Shown in pieces: positions 46,721 to 55,635 of a stretch of 64,000 bases of DNA (positions are counted from its first letter, which is position 1; each line of letters begins with the position of its first letter). The translations under genes and the position numbers were made by a program. Under the pieces are notes generated by a model. It ran no database searches. It saw nothing but the letters and a program-made list of their open reading frames with translations, and was not told the origin of the DNA. The DNA comes from JACDAE01 sp963744875 (GTDB lineage Bacteria > Chloroflexota > Ktedonobacteria > Ktedonobacterales > Ktedonobacteraceae). The DNA lies in NCBI GenBank assembly GCA_963744875.1, contig CAVUVQ010000010.1:124001-188000 (forward strand), given 5' to 3'.

Positions 46721-47605
46721 TTAGCTCCACACATCCATAATAGGGTTTTCGTTCACACTATTATTGATGGGGGCAAGTCCGTACATATCCTCCAGGGTAC
46801 GTAAGATTGTATAATGATTGATCGCCTCAGTATATTGGCCTGGCTTTACGTTGGCTCCGGAGAAGATCGTGGCAATCTGGTTATTAGAACTATTATCATC
46901 CTCATCCCAGGTAACAATCAACAGGCTATTATGCGTCTGCGCCCACTGCGCATAGCTGTCAATATTGCTTTGCAACCAGCTATCAGCTTGCTGGATTGAG
47001 CCAGAGTGCATATCGTTCTGCTGATTAGGGATGACAAATGAGACGGTTGGGAGCGTGGTGTAATCGCTGGGGAAACTGGTAAATGGCTGGTTACTACTGG
47101 CCGGAACATCCGTAAAATCGGTCCAGGGAGCATGTTTGCGAGCATAAGAAGGAGTGAAGATATTCCCCCCAGCCGTGCAGACGGTCGAGCCAGCGCTGGG
47201 AAGATCCTCCGAGTAGCCTGTGAAGCTGAAGCCAGCCGTCAGGAGTTGACCGCCCAGATCAGGGCCAGCAAAGGTCTGGGGGCAAGAATCGTCAGTCAAC
47301 CCCTGAGTTGAACCGGAGAAGAGCGCGACATAATTTGGCTGACTGGGATGAGAGATCGCGCTAGAATTGGTAAATAAAGCTCCTTGTTGCGCCAATGCAT
47401 TGATATAAGGTGCACTGGATGAGCCAATGATCTGTGAGTACGCATGGTTCTCTTCCATGACGATAACCACATGATCTGGTTTGGGAAGAGTTGTGGTCGC
47501 TGTGGTAGCCCCATGGCCCGAAAAGAATGGTAGAAATATGATGCTTATGACACCAAAGAAGCTGTTACGTAGCAAAGGGGAACGCAAGAGTCCAGGTTTA
47601 TGCAT
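46721..47605 (-). CDS. Secreted phosphoesterase (AcpA/phospholipase C-like)
   Basis: About 294 residues from ATG 47605, which follows GGAGG; the longer frame to 47863 lacks a site. A signal anchor (NSFFGVISIIFLPFFSGHGA) leads into the alkaline-phosphatase-like phosphoesterase fold: HVVIVMEENHAYSQIIG, SHPSQPNYVALFSGST (nucleophile region), FVIPNQQNDMHSG and LLIVTWDEDD. This family includes acid phosphatases and phosphatidylinositol/phosphocholine-cleaving enzymes. It probably acts at the cell surface to gain phosphate. Confidence 0.87.
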   Translation of the reverse strand: MHKPGLLRSPLLRNSFFGVISIIFLPFFSGHGATTATTTLPKPDHVVIVMEENHAYSQIIGSSSAPYINALAQQGALFTNSSAISHPSQPNYVALFSGSTQGLTDDSCPQTFAGPDLGGQLLTAGFSFTGYSEDLPSAGSTVCTAGGNIFTPSYARKHAPWTDFTDVPASSNQPFTSFPSDYTTLPTVSFVIPNQQNDMHSGSIQQADSWLQSNIDSYAQWAQTHNSLLIVTWDEDDNSSNNQIATIFSGANVKPGQYTEAINHYTILRTLEDMYGLAPINNSVNENPIMDVWS

Positions 47606-47819
47606 ACAAAGCCTCCATACAAAACTAAAATAAAGTACACGACTGCCATTTATATGAACGAAAAAAGAATAGAAATTGGAGGCATTACAAAAGATCCCAA
47701 ACGGGTCACGAACTCTTGCAATTAGAACAAATGTTTTATATAATGGAGGAGTGCTAAAAAGAATTCCCTTGTAGGCGGCGATTGAAGTCATTGATATAAG
47801 CATAGAAATAGATAGCATA

Positions 47820-48266
47820 ATGGGAATAATGAAGCTCAAAACACAGCTCGCGGTTGTCTCCATTCTGGTGAAGGATCAAGACGAGGCGCTCGACTTTTAC
47901 ACTGAGAAGCTTGGTCTTGAGAAGCGTATGGACGTGACATTTGGGCCAGGGTTACGGCTGGTAACGGTTGCAGCGCATGGACAGAAGAAGCCGGAGATAG
48001 CACTGGCGAGGCCGGATGCAGCATTGCACGGTCAGGAACGAGTCCAGGAATTGATGGAGTTGACGGTTCAGTCCAGGCCCTGGATATTTGTCACAGATAA
48101 TTGTTGTAAGACGTATGAGTTGCTGCTTGCCCGTGGCGTCAGGTTTGTGCGTGAGCCTACGCGCGAGCTGTATGGAATCGAAGCCATTTTTGAAGACCCA
48201 TCGGGTAACGCGTTTTCGCTGTTAGAGGCCTCACTGAAAGATCGACGGGTGGGTACGGCTGCGTAG
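47820..48266 (+). CDS. VOC-superfamily (glyoxalase/bleomycin-resistance-like) protein
   Basis: 148 residues with two beta-alpha-beta-beta-beta units: LAVVSILVKDQDEALDFYTE, LGLEKRMDVTFGPGLRLVTV, then WIFVTDNCCKTYELLLARGV and EAIFEDPSGNAFSLLEAS. Metal residues are plausible (Glu in AIFEDPSGN). It is followed 70 nt later by an AraC-type regulator on the same strand, a common VOC pairing. The ribosome binding site is weak; ATG 47829 is an alternative start. Confidence 0.88.
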   Translation: MGIMKLKTQLAVVSILVKDQDEALDFYTEKLGLEKRMDVTFGPGLRLVTVAAHGQKKPEIALARPDAALHGQERVQELMELTVQSRPWIFVTDNCCKTYELLLARGVRFVREPTRELYGIEAIFEDPSGNAFSLLEASLKDRRVGTAA

Positions 48267-48335
48267 AAAAAGTGCGCATCCGTCCTTTTGAAGAATGTGG
48301 GCGTACGTGGTCCCACATTCAGAAAGGCAAATAGT

Positions 48336-49136
48336 ATGCTGGCAGAAGACAGGCGTTCAGTGCTTGAAAACAGTTATTTCAGCACGCAAGAGGTGCATCA
48401 GGTAGCGGTGGAACGGGTTATTCAAAAGATGCACACCCATTTATGCGAACCCCTGGTGCTAGAGGATCTGGCGGATATAGCCTGTCTAAGTCCTTATTAT
48501 TTCAGTCGCGTGTTTCACCAGGTCGTCGGAATTCCACCCGGCGAGTTTCTGGCGACATTGCGCCTGGATAGAGCAAAGCAACTTCTGCTGACAACATCGC
48601 TGAGCATAACCGATATCTGTTTCGAGGTTGGTTATGTTGGCCTCGGCTCATTTACAACGCGCTTTACGCAACTGGTAGGCGTCTCGCCACGGCAGTTGCG
48701 CCATCTAGCACGCGAGACTGCGGCCCCCTCCCTTGCGATGCGTAGTGAAGCGCGTAGAGAATCCGCACCACTGTTCCAGCAGGCAGGAGTTCGCGGTCAC
48801 ATCCATACTCTCGACCCTTTCAAAGGTTTGATCTTCGTCGGTCTTTTCCCTAAGGCTATTCCCCAGGGAAAGCCGACACGCTGCACGCTTCTCACTGCTC
48901 CTGGCCCTTACACTATACGCGATGTGCCGGATGGGCGTTATTTCATGATGGTGGCTGCTTTACCTGTATCGGAGAACCTCCACACGTATCTCTTGCCCCA
49001 GGAAGGTATTCTGGTTGGTATTGCTGGTCCCCTGGTGGTCAGACATGGTACGACCCATGCGCCGGTTGACCTTGTGCTGCGTGCGCCTTGTTTGACTGAT
49101 CCGCCAATTATCAGTGCGCTGCCTTTTATCCATTGA
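48336..49136 (+). CDS. AraC-family regulator with C-terminal effector-like domain
   Basis: About 266 residues from ATG 48336 (AGAAAGG upstream). The N-terminal part is the double HTH: LVLEDLADIACLSPYYFSRV, then FHQVVGIPPGEFL, and SITDICFEVGYVGLGSFTTR, then FTQLVGVSPRQLRHL. The domain order is reversed relative to classic AraC, as the sensor follows the HTH: a barrel-like region with HTLDPFKGLIFVGLFPKAIP and RYFMMVAALPV. It may control itself and the VOC gene 70 nt upstream. Confidence 0.9.
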   Translation: MLAEDRRSVLENSYFSTQEVHQVAVERVIQKMHTHLCEPLVLEDLADIACLSPYYFSRVFHQVVGIPPGEFLATLRLDRAKQLLLTTSLSITDICFEVGYVGLGSFTTRFTQLVGVSPRQLRHLARETAAPSLAMRSEARRESAPLFQQAGVRGHIHTLDPFKGLIFVGLFPKAIPQGKPTRCTLLTAPGPYTIRDVPDGRYFMMVAALPVSENLHTYLLPQEGILVGIAGPLVVRHGTTHAPVDLVLRAPCLTDPPIISALPFIH

Positions 49137-49186
49137 GAGAACGTTAGAACATATGTATAGCCAGACCCCACAAATCCTGCTATTAT

Positions 49187-50557
49187 ATGTCAATGAGCAC
49201 ATCAGTCTTCTTTCAAGGTGGTACGTTGGTTGTACAGCACGACAATGAACAAGAACCGCTACCCGCACCGTTTCAATTTATAAAAGGGCGCTGGCGTTGC
49301 GAGGGCTATCATTATAGAGAACTCATGCCTGCTTTACGTGAGCAAGGTATTCGTGATAATGTGCGGCGCTGGCAGCCGCTCAATCTGGTATTGCAAGAGG
49401 CACGCGAGCCACATGACTATCAGGTAGAAGCTCTGGCCGCGTGGGATGAGGCTGGACGCTGCGGCAGTATTGTTTTGCCAACTGGCGCGGGCAAAACTTT
49501 TGTCGCCATTCAGGCAATCCAGCGAGTGAAACGTTCCACCGTGGTGGTTGCGCCCACTATAGACCTCCTGCATCAGTGGTATGCACGACTGGTGAACGCA
49601 TTTGGTATTGAAGTGGGCGTATATTATGGGGGCGAAAAGAAGATCCTGCCGCTCACGATTACGACCTATCACTCGGCTGGCGATCTGATGGCCGAATGGG
49701 GTAACGCCTTCAAACTCATTATTTTTGATGAGGTACATCATCTGCCCGCTCCCAGTTGGGGTGAGGCGGCTTTGATGGCTCCGGCACCACTGCGTCTGGG
49801 GCTGACGGCCACCTATCCTGAAGCACGTGAGCAAGATAATGGGCGCTGGCGTGTCGACGAATTGATCGGGCCGATTGTCTATACGAAACGCATGGAGGAT
49901 CTCGTCGGGCAGCAGCTTGCTAATTACCGTACGCAGCGCCTGCGCGTTAATCTCTCGCCCGATGAGCGAGTTCGGTACGATGCCGATTATGCTATCTATA
50001 TCAACTTTGTACGCGAAAGGCAACTCCCACGGCGTCATGGTGCTGGCTGGTTGATGGAATTAATGCGCCTCTCAACGTTTGAGCCACAGGCCCGTCGCGC
50101 CTTCCTTGCCCGTCAGAGACTATTGCGGTTACTTGGCACTTGCGAAGGCAAATTTACGCTCCTTGATGAGTTATTGCGCGAGTATGTGACCGAGCGCATT
50201 CTGATCTTCACCGAACAAAATACAATGGCATACGCGGTCGCAGCACGCTATCTTATTCCAGCCATCACGCATGAAACGGCAGCGGCTGAGCGTAAGCATA
50301 TTCTAGAGCATTTTCAAAGTGGACATTATCAGGCTATCGTAACCTCAAGAGTGCTCAACGAAGGCATCGATGTACCAGAGGCGAAGGTAGCAATTGTACT
50401 GGGAGGTACTTCAGGGGCACGCGAATATATTCAGCGTCTGGGCCGCGTACTGCGCAAGGTTGAGAATCGGGAGGCAGTGCTTTTTGAAGTGATCGCACGC
50501 AAAACGATTGAGGAAGGCCGGGCACAGCGACGGCGGCGCAAACGGGAGGTTGATTGA
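49187..50557 (+). CDS. XPB-like SF2 DNA helicase
   Basis: 456 residues. It has a damage-recognition-like N-terminus (PFQFIKGRWRCEGYHYRELM), Walker A LPTGAGKT, VVAPTIDLLHQWY, DEVHH box, LGLTATYPEA (motif III), and helicase domain 2 with FTEQNTMAYAVAARY, TSRVLNEGIDVPEAKVAIVL and QRLGRVLRK. The short thumb-like region with YADIN... (INFVRERQLPRRHGAGWLME) suits XPB. No ribosome binding site is clear before ATG 49187. It overlaps the Bax1-like gene by one base, the archaeal helicase-nuclease arrangement used in excision repair. Confidence 0.9.
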   Translation: MSMSTSVFFQGGTLVVQHDNEQEPLPAPFQFIKGRWRCEGYHYRELMPALREQGIRDNVRRWQPLNLVLQEAREPHDYQVEALAAWDEAGRCGSIVLPTGAGKTFVAIQAIQRVKRSTVVVAPTIDLLHQWYARLVNAFGIEVGVYYGGEKKILPLTITTYHSAGDLMAEWGNAFKLIIFDEVHHLPAPSWGEAALMAPAPLRLGLTATYPEAREQDNGRWRVDELIGPIVYTKRMEDLVGQQLANYRTQRLRVNLSPDERVRYDADYAIYINFVRERQLPRRHGAGWLMELMRLSTFEPQARRAFLARQRLLRLLGTCEGKFTLLDELLREYVTERILIFTEQNTMAYAVAARYLIPAITHETAAAERKHILEHFQSGHYQAIVTSRVLNEGIDVPEAKVAIVLGGTSGAREYIQRLGRVLRKVENREAVLFEVIARKTIEEGRAQRRRRKREVD

Positions 50558-51792
50558 TGCTCACAGCCGAACTGGTCAAACCACGTATAAGGATGCTTGG
50601 TTCGCAGATATCTATTGACATGCTCAAAATCGGGGATGCCGTCTGGTTGCAGACAGCGGCGGACCTGATTGCGTTATTGCATGAGCAGCAGGGGCGATCG
50701 CTAGCGGCATGGGAACGAGCATTGGAGAAGTATGAAGGCGAGCGGATAGATTATATCGTAGTACGCGGGATGGCAAAAGTGCTGACAGATGCGGCGACTT
50801 TCACACCACTTGCAACGCCATTAGCGCCAATGCAGCTACGTGAACGACTGTTTGCCTATGGTCCCGTCTTCTCCACAACCCAATTATTTCAACAGCAGGT
50901 ACGCGACGAGGTTATGCAAACATTGGCGAACGAGTTGGCGATTCCTGGTGAGCAGTTGGAAACTGCGCTCTTTGCCGACCGGTCTGTTGCCGCGCTGCTC
51001 ACGGATGTGGGACCGGATTGGACGCCGGAGGGATTAATTGTACGTTACAACCTGGAACTTGCCAGGGGTGTATTGTATTGGGCCAGTCATGTGCGTATCG
51101 AAGTGCATGGTGGGTACAAGGATCTCTGGAAGTATATCAAGTTTTTTAAGCTTATGTTCTGGATTCAATCAGAGGACGATGGTTATATCGTTGATCTGGA
51201 TGGGCCAATCTCGCCTTTTGTGAGTGCCACGCTGCGTTATGGACGCCAATTTGCGGCGTTTCTGCCCGCGTTATTGCTCTGTGAACGCTGGAGCATGATC
51301 GCCACGGTACGTTCGCCGCACACATGGAAAATGGCGACCTACAAGCTTGATGCAACATCTGAACTACAATCGCATTTTAAGCAGAGCGGTCTTTTTGATA
51401 GTCGTCTCGAAGCCGATTTTGCACACGAGTTCGAAGAGAAATTCGGCTCTAAACGTGGGCAATGGGTACTGACACGCGAGGATGAGGTTCTTAATTTAGG
51501 TGCTACAGTTATGATTCCTGATTTTGCATTGACGCATAAGCGGACAGGGCAGCGTATATTAATCGAGCTGGTTGGCTTCTGGCATCCCGACTATTTGCGG
51601 CGCAAGGTCGAAAAGGTGCGGGCGGCGCAGTGCCATAATCTGCTGTTGCTGGTATATGAGGGTGTTAATCTTGCCGCCGATGCCTTGCAAGATGTGCCTG
51701 GAGAGGTATTATATTTCAAGCAGAAGCCTGTGCTCAAGGATGTGATGAGTACGGTAGAGGCAATGGCGGCGCGGTTGATGGACACCGCATAG
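50557..51792 (+). CDS. Bax1-like (DUF790) XPB-partner nuclease
   Basis: 411 residues from ATG 50557, sharing the A of the TGA stop of the helicase (TGATG). The start matches the DUF790/Bax1 pattern (LTAELVKPRIR), followed by a long helical region and a C-terminal PD-(D/E)xK-type nuclease core: VMIPDFALTHKRTGQRILIE, then LVGFWHPDYLRRKVEKVRAA. The Asp, Glu and Lys are present. In archaea Bax1 binds XPB and cuts at bubble junctions. The tight overlap predicts a helicase-nuclease complex here. I rely on family memory; no alignment was run. Confidence 0.85.
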   Translation: MLTAELVKPRIRMLGSQISIDMLKIGDAVWLQTAADLIALLHEQQGRSLAAWERALEKYEGERIDYIVVRGMAKVLTDAATFTPLATPLAPMQLRERLFAYGPVFSTTQLFQQQVRDEVMQTLANELAIPGEQLETALFADRSVAALLTDVGPDWTPEGLIVRYNLELARGVLYWASHVRIEVHGGYKDLWKYIKFFKLMFWIQSEDDGYIVDLDGPISPFVSATLRYGRQFAAFLPALLLCERWSMIATVRSPHTWKMATYKLDATSELQSHFKQSGLFDSRLEADFAHEFEEKFGSKRGQWVLTREDEVLNLGATVMIPDFALTHKRTGQRILIELVGFWHPDYLRRKVEKVRAAQCHNLLLLVYEGVNLAADALQDVPGEVLYFKQKPVLKDVMSTVEAMAARLMDTA

Positions 51793-52064
51793 TTCATATA
51801 GAGATTTAGAGCAGGATCACAAAGATCGGGAAGGTTATCGGGAGGAATGGATCATATTTCTAAGCTTACCCATTTGGTTGGGGTCAGAAGTAATGTGCCT
51901 ACTGTACACTTAAATAAACTGTCCTAATATAGATACAATTGGTGTGTTCAATAGTACTGCTGTCTACTTATAGTAGGAAAGTGACTTTATTAGCACTAGA
52001 GCGTTCTAAATAGTGAAGTAGAATGTCCCTTTTTGAAACCTATGTAGAATGTCTGGAGAGTTGA

Positions 52065-52670
52065 ATGACACAAACTAATTTAGAAGAAATTTCTGTAGCA
52101 GAGGACTCATACAAACCTGTAGTAGTGATTGACCCAGAAATCAACAATGCGCAGGCTGCCCCTATTGTACATACATATCATCCTACACGCTGGTCCTTTG
52201 TTAATAATGCACTTGATATTGTCGATTCCGTGAGCAAAGGTCGTGCTGGTCAACTCCAGCGCTTTGTCAGCTTTGCCTTTCTTGGTGGAATAGCGTCCCT
52301 GGTCAATCTGAGTATCTTTTCTGTTATGCTTTCTCGTACTGTCCCTACTAACTATAATGTACGCTGGTTTCTTGCTTTCCTGGTGGCCTCTGAAATTTCT
52401 ATTATTGTTAATTTCTCGTTGAACGATTACTTTACATTCAGACATTTACCGGGTCATGCACGTTCATGGAGGGCGCGTTGTGCGCGTTTCCATATGACAT
52501 CGGTCAGTGCAATCTTATTGACACTTTTGATCAACTTCGCGTTGCACTATGGATTGCATATTCATCCCGTTCTGGCCCAGGCAATCGCAATCTTGATCGT
52601 GCTTTTTTACAATTTCACAATCCACCATCTGTTTACATACCGTCATGTGAAAACTGTGGTAGTGGATTAA
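52065..52670 (+). CDS. GtrA-family membrane protein
   Basis: 201 residues. About 60 cytoplasmic residues precede four TM helices (FVSFAFLGGIASLVNLSIFS, WFLAFLVASEISIIVNFSLN, VSAILLTLLINFALHYGL and LAQAIAILIVLFYNFTIHHL). The NDYFTFR motif and the closing LFTYRH are GtrA hallmarks. GtrA-like proteins flip or support polyprenyl-linked sugars. GGAG precedes the ATG by 6 nt. No glycosyltransferase is directly adjacent. Confidence 0.92.
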   Translation: MTQTNLEEISVAEDSYKPVVVIDPEINNAQAAPIVHTYHPTRWSFVNNALDIVDSVSKGRAGQLQRFVSFAFLGGIASLVNLSIFSVMLSRTVPTNYNVRWFLAFLVASEISIIVNFSLNDYFTFRHLPGHARSWRARCARFHMTSVSAILLTLLINFALHYGLHIHPVLAQAIAILIVLFYNFTIHHLFTYRHVKTVVVD

Positions 52671-52694
52671 ATTTATGCGTAAATTCCTATAACA

Positions 52695-52790
52695 TAGGGA
52701 TCTGGTTCACAGCGTCCGCAATTGATTGACCTGCGACCGATATCCAGGGCCAACATCCAATGAATTGCGGACGCTGTTAACCGGTCCCTA
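52695..52790. repeat. Inverted repeat, core GCGTCCGCAATTGATTGA
   Basis: Inner arms CAGCGTCCGCAATT and AATTGCGGACGCTG match perfectly and the outer parts (TAGGGATCTGGTT / AACCGGTCCCTA) imperfectly. Convergent position between gtrA-like and glgP genes. Confidence 0.85.
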
Positions 52791-52857
52791 CCATATTACG
52801 GACATTTTACGCTTTCGGGTGCACACAAGGTGACATCTTTGACCCGGTTTTTCCCAC

Positions 52858-55413
52858 TCAAGCCCAGCGGATCAGTCCCAGTTCGTACTTTTCGCTCAGA
52901 TCTGGATGGCAAGGAACGACGCGTACATTATAGGCGATGCTTCCGCTTTCTGGGGGCTGTAAGTGAATTTCGTAGCGGTAGGAACCATCTAGTTCGCGCC
53001 TGATGTAGGACATGGGAAGAGCGTGTTGTGCCTCGGCAAGTTCATCTTTGACCGTGCCGTAGACCAGTTCGACGCTAAGGTCATCTGGTTTCAGTTCGCT
53101 CATGCGAATCCAGGCTCGTATATCGATGCTTTCACCCAGGCTAAGCTGGCCTTCGCGTCTACCATCGACGTATAACTCCAGGTTATCCCAGCCATGGCGG
53201 ATATGTTCCTTCCAGGTCGCCAGTGTCCGCGCATGTTCATAATGATTTTGTTCGACCTGCTCACCCTGCTGAATTTCAGGCACGTAAAAGCGCGTGGTGT
53301 ACTCTTTGATCATGCGGCGCATACTGAACTGCGGGACACAAGTGCGAATAGCTTCTTTCATATAAGCGGTCCAACGATGTGGAGTGCCCTGGCGGTCACG
53401 CTCAAAGAATGTAGGAATAATCTCCTCTTCAAACAGGTGGTACAGGGAGATGCTATCGGCCTCGGCCTGGACTTCCTGATCATGGTATTCGCGTTCTTCG
53501 CCGATGGCCCAACCATTTTTGCCATTGTAGCCCTCAGCCCACCAGCCATCGAGAATGCTACAGTTAGGTTGGCCGTTAAGAGCGGCTTTCTGTCCACTGG
53601 TACCACTGGCCTCATAGGGGCGGATCGGGTTATTCAGCCAGAGATCAGTGCCGGAGACGAGATAACGTGCCATGTCGATATCATAATCTTCCAGAAAGAT
53701 GATTTTGCCACGGAAATCATCGGTGCGCGAGGCCTGGTAGATTTGCTGAATCAGCGCTTTGCCGGGTTCGTCGGCAGGGTGAGCCTTGCCAGCAAAGATG
53801 ATCTGGACCGGACGCTCCGGATTATTGAGAATGCGTTTGAGGCGTTCCATATCGCGGAAGATGAGAGCTGCGCGTTTATAGGTTGCAAAGCGACGAGCGA
53901 AGCCAATGATGAGCGCATTGGGATTAATCATGTGCTCAATCTCAGAGATCTGTGCCATGCCTTCGCCCAGGCGCAGGTGCTGGCTCTTCAGGCGACGGCG
54001 TGCGTACTCGATAAGCATCTCTTTACGGAGGACGTGTGTTTTCCATAACTCGTCATCAGGGATTGAGTCAATGTGCCGATCCCAGAAATCTTGTACATCC
54101 ACATAGCGGCCCCAATCGGGATCGAGATAGCGTCCGAACAATTCGTTCATCTCCTGAGCAATCCAGGAGAACGTGTGCACGCCATTAGTAATGTAGCTGA
54201 TCGGCACCTCATCGCCTTCGATGCCGGGCCAGAGGAATTGCCACATTTTGCGCGAGACAGCTCCATGGAGTTTGCTGACACCATTGTGATGGCCCGTCAG
54301 CTGTAGCGCCAGTACCGTCATACCATAGGTAGAACCCCAGCCATGATCCTCACGTGCGACATTCAAGAACTGATCGCGCGTCAGGCCAAGCTCACCCCAA
54401 TATGAACCAAAGTATTTATCGATCAGGTCATAATTGAACGTATCGTTGCCTGCTGGCACGGGCGTATGGGTTGTAAAGAGCGAATTAGCAGCCACAGCTT
54501 CCCTGGCTTCGTTGAAGCTTAGACCGGAGGCAACCAGTTCGCGGCAGCGCTCAAGGCTTAGAAAGGCGGCATGTCCTTCATTGATGTGCCAGGCCGCAGG
54601 AGAGATGCCCAGGGCACGCAGGGCACGTACACCCCCAATGCCGAGCACAATCTCCTGACAGATACGGATCTCACGGTCACCACCATAAAGACGCGCCGAG
54701 AGTTCGCGGTCGTTGGGAGCATTAGGAGCCACATCCGTATCCATCAGATACAGAGGGATGCGACCAACCATCACCTTCCAGACCTTGGCATAAATGCGGC
54801 GTCCAGGCAAGTCGACGCTGATGACAACCTCGTTACCATCGGGCCCAATGGCCGGGATGGCGGGGGCTTCCGAGAAATGGAGTTTGTCATAAAATGCTTC
54901 TTGTACGCCATCACGTGTCACGCACTGACGAAAATAGCCCTGAGGATAGAGGAAGCCGACGCCGACGAAAGGGAGACCCAGATCGCTAGCTTCTTTGCAA
55001 TGATCGCCGGAAAGGATGCCCAGGCCGCCCGAGTAAATAGGAAGGGCTTCATTGATGCCAAACTCTGCAGAGAAATAGGCGATAGTTTTGTCGGCCAACT
55101 CCGGATAGGAGTGGGTAAACCAGGTGTCATCAGGACGTGGGTGCATGTAATAGTCGAAATCGTGAATCACGCTATCATAGACATTGAGATATTCCGTGTT
55201 GGCGGCAGCTTTCTCAAGCACGTGTGGCTGCAACTCGCTGAGAAAACGGACAGGGTTATGCCCAACCTGCTCCCAGAGATCCGGGTTAAGAGTGCTATAG
55301 AGGGCACGGGCTTCAGGATGCCAACTCCACCAGAGGTTGTAAGCAAGCTCATACAGGCGGTTAATGCGTGTTGGCATAATAGGAAAGACCGTGATGCGGC
55401 CATAAACTTTCAC
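52858..55413 (-). CDS. glgP: Alpha-glucan (glycogen) phosphorylase
   Basis: 851 residues with the DUF3417-type N-terminus (INRLYELAYNLWWSWHPEAR) of the bacterial/archaeal alpha-glucan phosphorylase branch. It releases glucose 1-phosphate from storage glucan using PLP. Seen are YFSAEFGINEALPIYSGGLG, AWHINEGHAAFLSLERC, GFARRFATYKRAALIF, the PLP-Lys region EASGTSGQKAALNGQPNCSI, then LDGWWAEGYNG. Start is GTG with GGAAG 9 nt upstream. A strong promoter with a dyad lies about 125 nt upstream. The frame is intact. Confidence 0.96.
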   Translation of the reverse strand: MKVYGRITVFPIMPTRINRLYELAYNLWWSWHPEARALYSTLNPDLWEQVGHNPVRFLSELQPHVLEKAAANTEYLNVYDSVIHDFDYYMHPRPDDTWFTHSYPELADKTIAYFSAEFGINEALPIYSGGLGILSGDHCKEASDLGLPFVGVGFLYPQGYFRQCVTRDGVQEAFYDKLHFSEAPAIPAIGPDGNEVVISVDLPGRRIYAKVWKVMVGRIPLYLMDTDVAPNAPNDRELSARLYGGDREIRICQEIVLGIGGVRALRALGISPAAWHINEGHAAFLSLERCRELVASGLSFNEAREAVAANSLFTTHTPVPAGNDTFNYDLIDKYFGSYWGELGLTRDQFLNVAREDHGWGSTYGMTVLALQLTGHHNGVSKLHGAVSRKMWQFLWPGIEGDEVPISYITNGVHTFSWIAQEMNELFGRYLDPDWGRYVDVQDFWDRHIDSIPDDELWKTHVLRKEMLIEYARRRLKSQHLRLGEGMAQISEIEHMINPNALIIGFARRFATYKRAALIFRDMERLKRILNNPERPVQIIFAGKAHPADEPGKALIQQIYQASRTDDFRGKIIFLEDYDIDMARYLVSGTDLWLNNPIRPYEASGTSGQKAALNGQPNCSILDGWWAEGYNGKNGWAIGEEREYHDQEVQAEADSISLYHLFEEEIIPTFFERDRQGTPHRWTAYMKEAIRTCVPQFSMRRMIKEYTTRFYVPEIQQGEQVEQNHYEHARTLATWKEHIRHGWDNLELYVDGRREGQLSLGESIDIRAWIRMSELKPDDLSVELVYGTVKDELAEAQHALPMSYIRRELDGSYRYEIHLQPPESGSIAYNVRVVPCHPDLSEKYELGLIRWA

Positions 55414-55520
55414 AGAGCTAGACTTCCTTTCTTCTCATCCAGAGGTTATGCGAGAAGCTGTTCACGATATTTTCTCTCATGGGTGAAGATCCGAAAATGA
55501 CGTTTGAATTTCTTAATCGG

Positions 55521-55534
55521 TACTATCAATAGTA
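55521..55534. promoter_or_regulatory. Dyad at the glgP transcript start, candidate operator
   Basis: TACTAT-CA-ATAGTA is a hyphenated 14-bp dyad lying just downstream of the minus-strand -10 element, over the expected transcription start. Confidence 0.45.
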
Positions 55535-55536
55535 TC

Positions 55537-55566
55537 AGTATATCTCGACTGAGAAAACAAGGTCAA
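55537..55566 (-). promoter_or_regulatory. Strong sigma-70-type promoter for glgP
   Basis: On the minus strand TTGACC, an 18-nt spacer and TATACT. It points to glgP, whose GTG lies about 125 nt downstream. Confidence 0.6.
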
Positions 55567-55571
55567 TGTGA

Positions 55572-55602
55572 GAAGGCTCTCAATGTGTTAATGAGAGCCT
55601 TC
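55572..55602. repeat. Hairpin between the NarL-type regulator and the glgP promoter
   Basis: GAAGGCTCTCA and TGAGAGCCTTC (11-bp stem). The A-run lies on the plus-strand 3' side, so it does not read as a canonical terminator for either flanking minus-strand gene, yet its place at the end of the regulator gene fits an ending role. Confidence 0.6.
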
Positions 55603-55635
55603 AAAAAAGTGAGTGGAAATGTCTGGAGTAATTGA

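Noticed and set aside
55572..55602. Rho-independent terminator for the response regulator
   Set aside because: The T-run lies before, not after, the stem on the coding strand.
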